64,000 nt of DNA from NCBI GenBank assembly GCA_910586585.1, contig CAJUKA010000002.1, positions 114,066 through 178,065 of the forward strand. Direction: 5' to 3'. This document shows positions 8,145 through 16,516 of the stretch, piece after piece (positions within the stretch are counted from its first letter, which is position 1; each line of letters opens with the position of its first letter). The notes below the pieces were generated by a model. It did not search any database and was not told the DNA's origin. It saw only the letters and a program-made list of their open reading frames with translations. The stretch comes from an uncultured Lachnospiraceae bacterium. GTDB taxonomy: Bacteria; Bacillota; Clostridia; Lachnospirales; Lachnospiraceae. The translations under genes and the position numbers were made by a program.

Positions 8145-8212
8145 GATGTTGGAAAGGCACTTAAACGCTAAGTGGCTCATAGAATAAGATAAATGAGTCC
8201 CGGGGGCGTTTC

Positions 8213-8872
8213 TTGAAAACCTTTGAGCAACCTTTATCTGCCAAGGAAGAGACTGAATATCTGGCAATAATGAACGGTGAGGATATGGAAGCTGCCTATT
8301 TGGCAAGGCAGATCCTGATAGAAAGAAATCTGCGCCTTGTGGCGCATGTGTCTAAAAAATACATAGGTTGTGGGGAGGATATGGAGGACTTAATATCAAT
8401 AGGAACCATAGGGCTTATCAAGGCAGTCAATACATTTAAAGCGGAAAAAGGGAGCAGGCTTGCTACCTATGCGGCCAAATGTATTGACAATGAGCTTTTA
8501 ATGATGTTTCGGGCAAGAAAAAAAGTGACACGAGAAGTATCTCTATATGAACCTATCGGAACAGACAAGGAAGGAAATGAGATAAACCTGATTGATGTAT
8601 GTGAGCAGGAGCAAAGAGACGTCATAGATGATATGGATATGCTGGCGAAACTCAAATGCTTGTCACATCTCATTGACGAAAAACTAGACGACAGAGAACG
8701 TGAGATAATAAAAATGCGATATGGAGTGCACGGAAAAAGCTTTACAGGTGAGGAAATGACGCAGAGAGATATAGGAAACCTGCTTGGTATCTCAAGAAGC
8801 TATGTATCGCGAATTGAAAAGAGAGCTTTGGCAAAACTTAAGAAAGGGTTAGAAGAGGAAAAATTATTCTAA
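8213..8872 (+). CDS. sigK: RNA polymerase sigma factor, sigma-K-like
   Basis: 219-residue sigma-70 family factor most like sporulation sigma-K, which directs late mother-cell transcription. Region 2 reads IERNLRLVAHVSKKYIGCGEDMEDLISIGTIGLI, then KGSRLATYAAKCIDNELLMMFRARKK. The linker EVSLYEPIGTDKEGNEINLIDV is typical of sigma-K/E. Region 4 has the helix-turn-helix TQRDIGNLLGISRSYVSRIEKRALAKL. The start is probably TTG 8213 after GGGGG; no in-frame ATG lies between it and the upstream stop at 8180. This leaves no hydrophobic pro-sequence like that cleaved by SpoIVFB in Bacillus. A seven-codon ATG frame (8193-8216) overlaps the start. A CATAGAAT sequence at about 8179 might be a sigma-E type -10. 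Sigma-G or -F is less likely given the linker. Confidence 0.75.
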   Translation: MKTFEQPLSAKEETEYLAIMNGEDMEAAYLARQILIERNLRLVAHVSKKYIGCGEDMEDLISIGTIGLIKAVNTFKAEKGSRLATYAAKCIDNELLMMFRARKKVTREVSLYEPIGTDKEGNEINLIDVCEQEQRDVIDDMDMLAKLKCLSHLIDEKLDDREREIIKMRYGVHGKSFTGEEMTQRDIGNLLGISRSYVSRIEKRALAKLKKGLEEEKLF

Positions 8873-8917
8873 CCTGTATTATTTTTTACATTTCAAGGTC
8901 TGTTTTTTACATTTGCG

Positions 8918-8946
8918 TTGAAATCGTCTGCTGCCTATGTTATATA
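8918..8946 (+). promoter_or_regulatory. sigma-A promoter of yifB
   Basis: TTGAAA (8918-8923) and TATATA (8941-8946) with a 17-base spacer, 35 bases before the yifB start. Confidence 0.55.
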
Positions 8947-8981
8947 GTAAACAACTTATGCAGACAAAGGAGCAATAATGA

Positions 8982-10523
8982 ATGTATAGCAGGGTAGTAA
9001 CAGGTGCTGTAGCAGGGATTGAAAGCATACTTGCCACAGTCGAAGTAGATGCATCAAAAGGGATGCCGGGTTTTGAAATGGTAGGACAATTAAATAATGA
9101 GGTGCGGGAGGCAAGGGAGCGTGTCAGAGTGGCGCTCAAAAATGCTTCCATCGACATACCGCCCATGCGGATCACCGTAAGCATATCTCCGGCAGAGATA
9201 AAAAAAGAAGGTGCGTCCTATGATTTACCAATCGCTATAGGGGTGCTTGTCTCGCTGGGCATGATACCAGAAGAAGGAATTCGAAATACACTGATTATAG
9301 GGGAGCTTGGCCTAAATGGTGAGGTCAGAACCGTAAAAGGTGTGCTGCCGATTGTGAGAAAAGCAAAACTTGAAAAAATAAGCAGATGCATCGTGCCGTT
9401 GGCAAACGTAAGAGAAGGCGCAATCATAGACGGAATTGAAATAATTGGAGTAGCGAATTTGTCGGAGACAATAGAATATTTGAGAGAGGTTGAAGAACGC
9501 AAAACACAAAGGATAACACCTGCTATTCAAACTGGTATGAATGACTGCGAAGAACTGGATATAGATGTGGATTTTGCAGATATCAATGGTCAGGCAGCCG
9601 TGAAGCGTGCGGTGGAGGTTGCGGCATCGGGCTTTCATCATATCCTGATGATTGGGCCGCCGGGAGCTGGAAAAACAATGATTGCTAAGCGTATCCCAAC
9701 AATTCTGCCCGACCTGTCTATGGAAGAAAGTCTTGAAGTATCTACAATTTACAGTGTAGCTGGTCAGCTTGATGACAAAAGGGCACTGATTACAAAACGA
9801 CCGTTTTTAGATCCGCACCATACGATATCGATGCAGGCACTCGCAGGCGGAGGACGCATACCAAGACCAGGGATAATATCATTGGCACACAGAGGTGTGC
9901 TGTTTTTGGACGAGCTTCCAGAATTTAGGCGAAGCACCTTGGAAATTCTCAGACAACCGCTGGAGGACAAGCGTATCCATATTGCCAGAACATATGGAAG
10001 CTTTGTATATCCGGCAGATTTTATGCTGATAGCTGCTATGAATCCATGTCCGTGTGGGTATTATCCCGATAGAAACAAGTGCACTTGTTCCGAGTCTGAA
10101 GTGAAAAAGTATCTTTCGAGGATATCAGGACCTATTATGGACAGAATAGACGTTATGACAGAGGCGCCAAAAGTAGATATCCGACAGTTATCTGTGAAAA
10201 TGCACAATGAGAGCAGCAGTGAGATTCGCGGACGTGTGCTGGAGGCACGGGAACGCCAGAAATACCGATATAGCAACACACGGTATCAGTTCAATGCAGA
10301 ACTTGGGGCAGGTGATATTATGAAGTATTGCCCGCTTGGAACAAAGGAGCAAAAAATGATGGAGGAGGCTTTTGACAAAATGAATTTGTCTGCACGTTCT
10401 TATCACAAAATAATAAAGGTTGCAAGAACAATTGCAGATCTTGATAACGCAGAAAATATCAATACCAGTCACTTAAGCGAGGCAATTTGCTATAGAATGA
10501 ATGACAGTGTATATCATCGATAA
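8982..10523 (+). CDS. YifB/ComM family Mg chelatase-like AAA+ ATPase
   Basis: 513-residue AAA+ ATPase of the YifB/ComM family; ComM is a branch-migration helicase that helps integrate DNA during natural transformation. The N-terminal ChlI-like domain (residues 1 to about 170) includes KGMPGFEMVGQLN and the SPAEIKKEGASYDLPIAIG stretch. Walker A is GPPGAGKT at about residue 223 and Walker B is VLFLDELPEF at about 304. A cysteine cluster NPCPCGYYPDRNKCTCS follows the sensor region. GGAGC precedes the ATG. It is followed after 52 bases by dprA, another transformation gene, so the pair probably forms a DNA-processing operon. Confidence 0.92.
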   Translation: MYSRVVTGAVAGIESILATVEVDASKGMPGFEMVGQLNNEVREARERVRVALKNASIDIPPMRITVSISPAEIKKEGASYDLPIAIGVLVSLGMIPEEGIRNTLIIGELGLNGEVRTVKGVLPIVRKAKLEKISRCIVPLANVREGAIIDGIEIIGVANLSETIEYLREVEERKTQRITPAIQTGMNDCEELDIDVDFADINGQAAVKRAVEVAASGFHHILMIGPPGAGKTMIAKRIPTILPDLSMEESLEVSTIYSVAGQLDDKRALITKRPFLDPHHTISMQALAGGGRIPRPGIISLAHRGVLFLDELPEFRRSTLEILRQPLEDKRIHIARTYGSFVYPADFMLIAAMNPCPCGYYPDRNKCTCSESEVKKYLSRISGPIMDRIDVMTEAPKVDIRQLSVKMHNESSSEIRGRVLEARERQKYRYSNTRYQFNAELGAGDIMKYCPLGTKEQKMMEEAFDKMNLSARSYHKIIKVARTIADLDNAENINTSHLSEAICYRMNDSVYHR

Positions 10524-10575
10524 AGGCAACTGTAGAACACAAAAATACATTTAAAAGCGAATCTTAGGTACAAAA

Positions 10576-11733
10576 ATGACAAAAAGTATGAATAATTTGG
10601 AAACCAACAAAGTAGAATTGGAACAGAAAATCTATGCCTGCTGGCTGGATACGATCTATTGGCTTGCAAGTGGAAGCAAATATAAACTTCTTGAAGCAGC
10701 AGGGAGCGCAAAAAGTATCTATGATATGTCAGAGAAGGAAGTGGAGGCTATTGCAGGAATAAAGTGCAGAGAACGGTTTCTACAGCACAAAAAACTGCAT
10801 CATCCCCAAAAAGTATGGAATGGTATCACAAAACTTGGGATAAGCTATACTTACTGTCAGGCATCAGATTTTCCACAAAAGCTTATAAAAATACCAGACC
10901 CTCCCTTTGGAATATTTTATAAAGGTAAACTGCCCGATAAGAAGACACCGGCTGTTGCAATGATTGGCGCTAGAAAGTGCAGCGAATATGGCAGGTGTAT
11001 GGCGGAGCGCTTTGCACAGGAATTCACATCATATGGGATTGATATTATCAGTGGTATGGCGTCGGGAATTGATGGTATCAGCCAAGAAGCCGCTGTCAAT
11101 GCAGGAGGCGCCTCTTATGGCGTGCTTGGATGTGGTGTAAATGTCGTATATCCAAAAACAAATGAATCGTTGTATAGGAAACTTCTCGAAAAAGGAGGAA
11201 TTTTGTCTGAATATCCGCCAGGAATGGAGCCAAGACCTATGCTTTTTCCGCCAAGGAATCGTATTATCAGTGCACTGTCAGATGTTGTTTTGGTCATAGA
11301 AGCAAGGCAAAAAAGCGGAACATTGATTACTGTGGATATGGCATTAGAACAGGGTAAAGAAGTTTATGCAGTACCGGGCAGGTGTACAGATGGACTCAGC
11401 ATGGGGTGCAATGCACTTTTGCGCCAAGGAGCAGTGGTAGCGACAGCACCAGAGGATATTATTGAAGATATGCATTGGAAGGTTATGACGAATTTTAAGA
11501 AGAACAGGGATGCGCAAAAAGGGATGACAAAACAAATAAAGAGCGGACTCTCTCAAACAGCGCAAAATATCTATCGTGTTTTGGATATTCAGTCCGTTCC
11601 AAAGGATACAATCATCATAAAACTTGCGCAGCAGGGCTGTAAAGATACAATGCCCCAGATTTATCAGGGACTTGCAGAATTAGAATTAAAAGGACTTGCA
11701 GTTTGTCAGGGCGGATGTTACAGGCTGCCGTAA
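10576..11733 (+). CDS. dprA: DNA processing protein DprA
   Basis: 385-residue DprA (Smf), which protects incoming single-stranded DNA and loads RecA during transformation. The Rossmann-like core has IGARKCSEYGRCMAERF, ISGMASGIDGISQEAA, the GGASYGVLGCGVNVVYP segment and the PRNRIISALSDVVLVIEA stretch. The C-terminal region from about residue 320 looks like a winged helix. The ATG at 10576 has a weak site (TTAGG); an in-frame ATG at 10588 is an alternative. It lies between yifB and topA, the common Firmicute order. Confidence 0.94.
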   Translation: MTKSMNNLETNKVELEQKIYACWLDTIYWLASGSKYKLLEAAGSAKSIYDMSEKEVEAIAGIKCRERFLQHKKLHHPQKVWNGITKLGISYTYCQASDFPQKLIKIPDPPFGIFYKGKLPDKKTPAVAMIGARKCSEYGRCMAERFAQEFTSYGIDIISGMASGIDGISQEAAVNAGGASYGVLGCGVNVVYPKTNESLYRKLLEKGGILSEYPPGMEPRPMLFPPRNRIISALSDVVLVIEARQKSGTLITVDMALEQGKEVYAVPGRCTDGLSMGCNALLRQGAVVATAPEDIIEDMHWKVMTNFKKNRDAQKGMTKQIKSGLSQTAQNIYRVLDIQSVPKDTIIIKLAQQGCKDTMPQIYQGLAELELKGLAVCQGGCYRLP

Positions 11734-11780
11734 ATACATGCGTTAGTACAGTACAATTCTTAAAAAATATAAAATATTAC

Positions 11781-11809
11781 TTGCCATGATAAAAAAATTA
11801 GGTTATAGT
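11781..11809 (+). promoter_or_regulatory. sigma-A promoter of topA
   Basis: TTGCCA (11781-11786) and TATAGT (11804-11809), spacer 17, 130 bases before topA. Confidence 0.6.
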
Positions 11810-11819
11810 GATTAACATT

Positions 11820-11872
11820 GGTAACAGTGTGGCAAGAGCAGACTGTTACCAGAGCGTGTTTCAAACACGCTC
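11820..11872 (+). other. two hairpins in the topA leader
   Basis: GGTAACAGT (11820-11828) pairs with ACTGTTACC (11842-11850), and directly after it GAGCGTGTT (11852-11860) pairs with AACACGCTC (11864-11872). Neither has a T-run, and both are downstream of the likely topA start point. A role in topA mRNA control is possible but unproven. Confidence 0.45.
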
Positions 11873-11938
11873 ATGCTGAATGCCCATTTTAGTAGGTAAA
11901 AGCAGGAGTATCAATGGTTTAGGATAAGAGGTAACAGT

Positions 11939-14014
11939 ATGGCAAAGTATTTGGTAATAGTAGAGTCGCCTGCGAAAGTTAAGACAATCAAAAAGTTTCT
12001 GGGTGCGAATTATGAGGTATTGGCAAGCAACGGTCATGTACGTGATATGCCAAAAAGCCAACTGGGATTTGACGCAGCGAATGATTATGAACCGAAATAT
12101 ATTACAATCCGGGGCAAGGGAGACATTCTCGCAAACCTTAGAAAGGAAGTAAAAAAGGCTGAGAAAATATATCTTGCAACCGACCCGGACCGCGAAGGAG
12201 AAGCAATATCCTGGCATTTGTATATTGCATTAAAATTAGAAGATAAAAAAGTCTATCGCATTACATTTAATGAAATTACAAAAAATGCGGTGAAGGATTC
12301 ACTCAAAAATCCAAGAGAGATTGACATGAAATTGGTAGACGCACAGCAGGCAAGACGGATGCTCGACAGAATGGTGGGATACCGTATATCACCGCTTTTG
12401 TGGGCAAAGATAAAAAGAGGGTTAAGCGCTGGCCGTGTGCAGTCTGTTGCGCTTCGAATCATATGCGACAGAGAAGATGAAATCAATGCGTTTATTCCAG
12501 AGGAGTATTGGACGCTTGAAGCTGCCCTCAATATCAAAGGGGAAAAAAAGCCTTTGATGGCAAAATATCATGGAATTGGTGAAAAAAAAGCAGAAATTTC
12601 CTCTAAAGAAGAGATGGATCAGATTCTAAAGGAACTGCAAAATGCAAAATTTGAGGTTGTAGATATCAAAAAAGGCGAGCGGATCAAAAAGGCGCCTATG
12701 CCATTTACAACTTCAACGCTTCAGCAGGAAGCGAGTAAGGTTTTGAACTTTTCGACGCAGAAAACAATGCGTCTTGCACAGCAGCTCTATGAAGGTGTTG
12801 AGATCAAGGGACAGGGAACAGTCGGTATTATCACATACTTGAGAACGGATTCTACCAGAGTGTCTGATGAAGCGGCAGCATCTTCAAGAGACTATATTAT
12901 TCAAAATTACGGAGCAGAGTATGCAGCAGAAACGATAACAGAAAAGAAAAAAGAACAAAAGATACAAGACGCGCATGAAGCAATCCGCCCTACGGATATC
13001 AAAAATATTCCTGCAAATATAAAGGATTCTTTGTCGCGTGACCAATTTAGACTGTATCAGCTTATATGGAAGCGGTTCACAGCAAGCCGCATGGCTCCTG
13101 CCAAATATGCGACGACTTCTGTGAAGATAGACGCAGATAAGCACCGCTTCACAGTAGCGGCTTCAAAGCTTAGTTTTGATGGGTTTATGAGTGTATACAA
13201 AGAAGATGATGAGGACAAAACAGAATCCAATACGCTTGTAAAGGATATCACAAAAGAAACTGATTTGACATTGAAATCGTTTGAGCCAAAGCAGCATTTT
13301 ACACAGCCTCCGGCACACTATACAGAAGCGTCGCTTGTAAGAGCACTAGAAGAGTTAGGGATTGGACGGCCGAGCACATATTCACCGACAATTACAACAA
13401 TTTTAGCAAGACGCTATGTTGTCAAGGAGGACAAAAACCTCTATGTGTCTGAGCTTGGAGAAGTGGTGAACAGCATGATGCGGGACGCATTTTCATCCAT
13501 TGTGGACGTGAATTTCACAGCCAATCTTGAAGCGCTTTTGGATAAAGTGGAAACGGGCACAATCGGATGGAAAACGGTGGTTTCTAATTTTTATCCCGAC
13601 CTCGATGAAGCAGTGAAAAAGGCGGAGAAAGAACTTGATGAAGTAGAGATAGCAGATGAAGTATCTGACGTTGTGTGCGATGTCTGCGGCAGAAATATGG
13701 TGATAAAATACGGACCGCATGGAAAGTTTCTCGCATGTCCGGGATTCCCTGACTGCAAAAATACAAAACCGTATTTTGAAAAAATTGGGGTTGCCTGCCC
13801 TAAGTGTGGCAAAGAAATTGTAATCCGAAAGACAAAAAAAGGTAGAAAATATTATGGATGTGAAGCAATACCAGAGTGTGATTTCATGGTATGGCAGAAA
13901 CCATCAAAAGAGCCCTGTGAACAGTGCGGCGGCATTATGCTGATAAAAGGAAATAAACTTGTCTGTGCAGATGAACAGTGCGGATTTGTAAAGAAAATAG
14001 AGAATCATCAATAG
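11939..14014 (+). CDS. topA: DNA topoisomerase I
   Basis: 691-residue type IA topoisomerase that relaxes negative supercoils. The N-terminal Toprim domain starts MAKYLVIVESPAKVKTIKK and has the acidic triad DPDREGEA at about residue 82. The catalytic tyrosine lies in ITYLRTDSTRVS at about residue 300, and the HEAIRPTD motif at about 345. Three C-terminal four-cysteine zinc motifs follow: CDVCG-CPGFPDC, CPKCG-CEAIPEC and CEQCG-CADEQC. The length is ordinary for Firmicutes. A terminator follows within ten bases. Confidence 0.97.
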   Translation: MAKYLVIVESPAKVKTIKKFLGANYEVLASNGHVRDMPKSQLGFDAANDYEPKYITIRGKGDILANLRKEVKKAEKIYLATDPDREGEAISWHLYIALKLEDKKVYRITFNEITKNAVKDSLKNPREIDMKLVDAQQARRMLDRMVGYRISPLLWAKIKRGLSAGRVQSVALRIICDREDEINAFIPEEYWTLEAALNIKGEKKPLMAKYHGIGEKKAEISSKEEMDQILKELQNAKFEVVDIKKGERIKKAPMPFTTSTLQQEASKVLNFSTQKTMRLAQQLYEGVEIKGQGTVGIITYLRTDSTRVSDEAAASSRDYIIQNYGAEYAAETITEKKKEQKIQDAHEAIRPTDIKNIPANIKDSLSRDQFRLYQLIWKRFTASRMAPAKYATTSVKIDADKHRFTVAASKLSFDGFMSVYKEDDEDKTESNTLVKDITKETDLTLKSFEPKQHFTQPPAHYTEASLVRALEELGIGRPSTYSPTITTILARRYVVKEDKNLYVSELGEVVNSMMRDAFSSIVDVNFTANLEALLDKVETGTIGWKTVVSNFYPDLDEAVKKAEKELDEVEIADEVSDVVCDVCGRNMVIKYGPHGKFLACPGFPDCKNTKPYFEKIGVACPKCGKEIVIRKTKKGRKYYGCEAIPECDFMVWQKPSKEPCEQCGGIMLIKGNKLVCADEQCGFVKKIENHQ

Positions 14015-14022
14015 AAAAAAAC

Positions 14023-14058
14023 GAGTGCAAATGGAGTGTATTTGTGCTCGGCTTTTTT
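14023..14058 (+). terminator. topA terminator
   Basis: GAGTGCAAAT (14023-14032) pairs with ATTTGTGCTC (14040-14049) with one G-T pair, followed by GGCTTTTTT. Confidence 0.75.
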
Positions 14059-14064
14059 CTTTTA

Positions 14065-14142
14065 GGAAATTGCAGTAGAGTATATCATTGAAATAAAATG
14101 CGTAACTTTTTGCAGATTGAGCACACTGGCGCTCAATTTTTT
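14065..14142 (+). repeat. 78-bp repeat ending in TTGAGC hairpin, second locus
   Basis: It aligns end to end with 8067-8144. The hairpin is weaker here because of ATTGAGCAC against GCGCTCAAT, but the T-run remains. The gap 14143-14326 holds the codY promoter. Confidence 0.55.
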
Positions 14143-14200
14143 ATATAAATAATAAAAAATAGATACATTTATAAAATATCTGTGAAATTGGACCCATTTT

Positions 14201-14250
14201 TTGAATAATTTACCACTTCTATTGAATAATTTATTCTTTTGTGCTAAAAT
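14201..14250 (+). promoter_or_regulatory. codY promoter with 12-bp direct repeat
   Basis: TTGAAT (14222-14227) and TAAAAT (14245-14250) are 17 bases apart. The 12-mer TTGAATAATTTA occurs at 14201-14212 and again at 14222-14233, 21 bases (about two helical turns) apart, with the second copy covering the -35 element. It may be an operator. Confidence 0.55.
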
Positions 14251-14326
14251 TAAATAATATAAATAAGGTTTTGTACTAATGTTCAAAAGTTTGTTGAAAT
14301 CGAAATAGAAGACATGGAGGTTTACT

Positions 14327-15112
14327 ATGGGTAGTGTACAATTGCTAGACAAAACTAGAAAAATCGGAAAACTTTTACACAATAATAATTCAAGCAAAGT
14401 GGTTTTTAATGATATCTGCAAAGTAATTCGTGATATTGTAAATTCAAATGTGCTCGTTATTAGCAAAAAAGGTAAAGTTTTAGGTATAGGCAACTGCGAA
14501 GGAGTAGATGTATTAAGGGAGTTGGTTGAGGATACTGTGGGCGGTTTCATTGATCCGATGCTGAATGAAAGACTTCTTGGAATCTTATCTACAAAAGAAA
14601 ATGTAAATCTTGCAACACTTGGTTTTGAAAGTGCGGATATCCGAAAGTTTCAAGCAATTATCACACCAATTGAGATAGCAGGGGAACGTTTAGGAACTTT
14701 ATTTATTTATAAGTGCAATGAACAGTACGATATTGATGATATTATATTATGTGAGTATGGTGTAACCGTGGTTGGACTTGAGATGCTTCGGGCAGTGAGT
14801 GAAGAGAGCGCGGAAGAAAGCCGCAAGGTGGCCGTTGTCAAGTCTGCGATCTCAACATTGTCATTCTCTGAGATGGAAGCAATCACGCATATTTTTGATG
14901 AACTGAATGGTACAGAGGGTATTCTTGTAGCCAGCAAGATTGCTGACCGTGTTGGTATTACTAGGAGCGTTATTGTCAATGCGCTCCGCAAGTTTGAAAG
15001 TGCCGGCGTGATTGAGTCACGTTCTTCTGGTATGAAAGGGACATATATCAAAGTGCTTAATGATGTTGTGTTTGAAGAGGTAGAAGCGCTGAAACGTCAA
15101 CTCAACAAATAA
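14327..15112 (+). CDS. codY: GTP-sensing global repressor CodY
   Basis: 261-residue CodY, a dimeric repressor activated by branched-chain amino acids and GTP that controls nutrient, motility and late-growth genes in low-GC Firmicutes. The N-terminal GAF-type ligand domain covers residues 1 to about 155 (LLDKTRKIGKLL start, FIDPMLNERLLGILSTKENVNL-type segment). The winged helix-turn-helix near the C-terminus contains ASKIADRVGITRSVIVNALRKFES and SSGMKGTYIKVLN. GGAGG precedes ATG 14327. The flagellar cluster starts 300 bases downstream, and CodY-type boxes are seen in its promoters. That is unlike the codY context of Bacillus (clpQY-codY-fla), where the proteasome genes intervene. Confidence 0.97.
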   Translation: MGSVQLLDKTRKIGKLLHNNNSSKVVFNDICKVIRDIVNSNVLVISKKGKVLGIGNCEGVDVLRELVEDTVGGFIDPMLNERLLGILSTKENVNLATLGFESADIRKFQAIITPIEIAGERLGTLFIYKCNEQYDIDDIILCEYGVTVVGLEMLRAVSEESAEESRKVAVVKSAISTLSFSEMEAITHIFDELNGTEGILVASKIADRVGITRSVIVNALRKFESAGVIESRSSGMKGTYIKVLNDVVFEEVEALKRQLNK

Positions 15113-15177
15113 CTTTCAAGAGAATTGTGCAAGTGCGACAGTTGTTAGAAAAATTTGAAAAAAATAAATAATTACAA

Positions 15178-15213
15178 AAAAGGCTTATTTCCAGGAAAGA
15201 TAAGTCTTTTTTT
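15178..15213 (+). terminator. codY terminator
   Basis: AAAGGCTTAT pairs with ATAAGTCTTT around TTCCAGGAAAG, followed by a T-run. It separates codY from the flagellar promoter region. Confidence 0.75.
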
Positions 15214-15296
15214 CTGCTCAAAACAGGAAAATAAGGGATTTACATAACAAAAATAATAAAATTTACATAATGTTGCAGAAATAATAAAAAAAATAC

Positions 15297-15324
15297 TTGA
15301 AATATTCTGAAAATAATCTATAAT
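15297..15324 (+). promoter_or_regulatory. sigma-A promoter of the first flagellar block
   Basis: TTGAAA (15297-15302) and a perfect TATAAT (15319-15324), spacer 16, about 90 bases before flgB. No sigma-28 motif is seen here, as expected for early flagellar genes. Confidence 0.7.
15301..15315. promoter_or_regulatory. CodY-like box inside the flgB promoter
   Basis: AATATTCTGAAAATA differs from the CodY consensus AATTTTCWGAAAATT at two positions (4 and 15). It fills the spacer between -35 and -10, so bound CodY would exclude RNA polymerase. Confidence 0.6.
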
Positions 15325-15414
15325 AGAGTAAGAACAGAAACATATTATGTAAATTTGTTTGAAAGATAATTGATTTACATATCTTGAAACAAAATGATAT
15401 AAGGAGGAGTGAAT

Positions 15415-15807
15415 ATGTTAGGCGGCACAGGTGTATTTGATTACATTAACCTTTTGGGGACTTCACTGGACGCAGCAGCTACAAGAAATGATATCATTAA
15501 TAATAATCTTGCAAATGTGAATACCCCAGAATATAAGAGAAAAGATATCCGCTTTGAAACAGAACTAAAGAGTGCATTTGCAAAGTCGGGGCTTGATACT
15601 GTAGATGCAAGAGTGAAGAATCTTGACTTGAACGAACTCAAACCGGAAATTTATACAGACTATGCAGAACTTTCTTACCGTTATGATGGAAACAATGTTG
15701 ACGTGAACAATGAAAATGCTATTCTTGCAAAAAACCAGATAAAATACAATGGTATGATGACATTGCTGAATAAAAATTTCTCGCAGTTGATGTCAGTAAT
15801 GAAGTAG
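15415..15807 (+). CDS. flgB: flagellar basal-body rod protein FlgB
   Basis: 130-residue proximal rod protein, exported by the flagellar type III system to form the driveshaft. The N-terminal rod signature RNDIINNNLANVNTPEYKRKD and C-terminal helix MMTLLNKNFSQLMSVMK are present. ATG 15415 is chosen: AGGAGG is seven bases upstream, while the in-frame GTG at 15409 lies inside that site. First gene of the block. Confidence 0.95.
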   Translation: MLGGTGVFDYINLLGTSLDAAATRNDIINNNLANVNTPEYKRKDIRFETELKSAFAKSGLDTVDARVKNLDLNELKPEIYTDYAELSYRYDGNNVDVNNENAILAKNQIKYNGMMTLLNKNFSQLMSVMK

Positions 15808-15819
15808 GAGGGCTGATAA

Positions 15820-16314
15820 ATGGGAATATTTGATTCATTTGATATCAGTGCATCTGGAATGTCAGCCGAAAGATACCGCATGGATATTATTTCACAGAAT
15901 ATGGCGAACGCACATACAACAAGAACGGAAGATGGCACGCCATATGTCAGAAAAGTGGTTACTTTCCAGGAAAAGACTGATACAAAAAACAGAAAATTTT
16001 CGCATGTGTTAGATTCCGCATTTAGCAATCTGAGCGGTAGACCATTAGGAGGAACCAATTCTGCGGAACTGACAAGTCCGGGAACTGGCGTCAAGGTTGG
16101 CGGTTTGTACGAAGATACCTGGACAGAAGAGGTTATGACGTATGATCCGGAGCATCCGGACGCAGATGAGAACGGATATGTTCATTATCCAAATGTCAAT
16201 ATTATTACAGAAATGACAAATATGATTGATGCAAGCCGTGGATATGAAGCAAATCAGGCTGCTTTTGAAGCAACTAAGTCAATGGCAAGCAAAGGTTTGG
16301 AAATGAATTTCTAA
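15820..16314 (+). CDS. flgC: flagellar basal-body rod protein FlgC
   Basis: 164-residue rod protein that stacks with FlgB. It has the N-terminal heptad segment SASGMSAERYRMDIISQNMANAHTT and the C-terminal DASRGYEANQAAFEATK helix. It is slightly longer than most FlgC because of an internal loop DTKNRKFSHVLDSAFSNLSG. It follows flgB by 12 bases. The 202-base gap to fliE holds a hairpin. Confidence 0.95.
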   Translation: MGIFDSFDISASGMSAERYRMDIISQNMANAHTTRTEDGTPYVRKVVTFQEKTDTKNRKFSHVLDSAFSNLSGRPLGGTNSAELTSPGTGVKVGGLYEDTWTEEVMTYDPEHPDADENGYVHYPNVNIITEMTNMIDASRGYEANQAAFEATKSMASKGLEMNF

Positions 16315-16429
16315 AATGCATTCAAAATATTGGGGATACATTTTGGCGCAGGTATGGAATTTGCAGTAAATGCGTATTTCTAATTATAAAATTTAGGACG
16401 ATTATAGTAAATTGTTTTGATGTATGCAG

Positions 16430-16461
16430 GCGCGTAAGGAAACTGGCAGCTTTGCTGCCAG
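16430..16461 (+). repeat. palindrome between flgC and fliE
   Basis: CTGGCAGC-TTT-GCTGCCAG at 16443-16461, preceded by GCGCGTAAGGAAA. The CGTAAGGAAA plus GCAGCTTTGCTGC combination also occurs on the minus strand of the element at 7237-7277. There is no T-run, so it is probably a dispersed element or mRNA processing hairpin rather than a terminator. Confidence 0.45.
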
Positions 16462-16516
16462 GCGTTCTGTACATGATGATAAAGGAATTGTTAAGGGAGT
16501 ATGGGAGGAATAAACA

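Larger units (their letters stand above)
15239..15382. repeat. four TTTACATA motifs around the flgB promoter
   Basis: TTTACATAA occurs at 15239-15247 and 15262-15270 (23 bases apart, upstream of the -35). It occurs inverted as TTATGTAAA at 15345-15353, and TTTACATAT is at 15374-15382. The last two form TATGTAAAT/ATTTACATA arms that could pair in the leader RNA. They may be an operator set or a leader hairpin; no regulator is identified. Confidence 0.45.
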
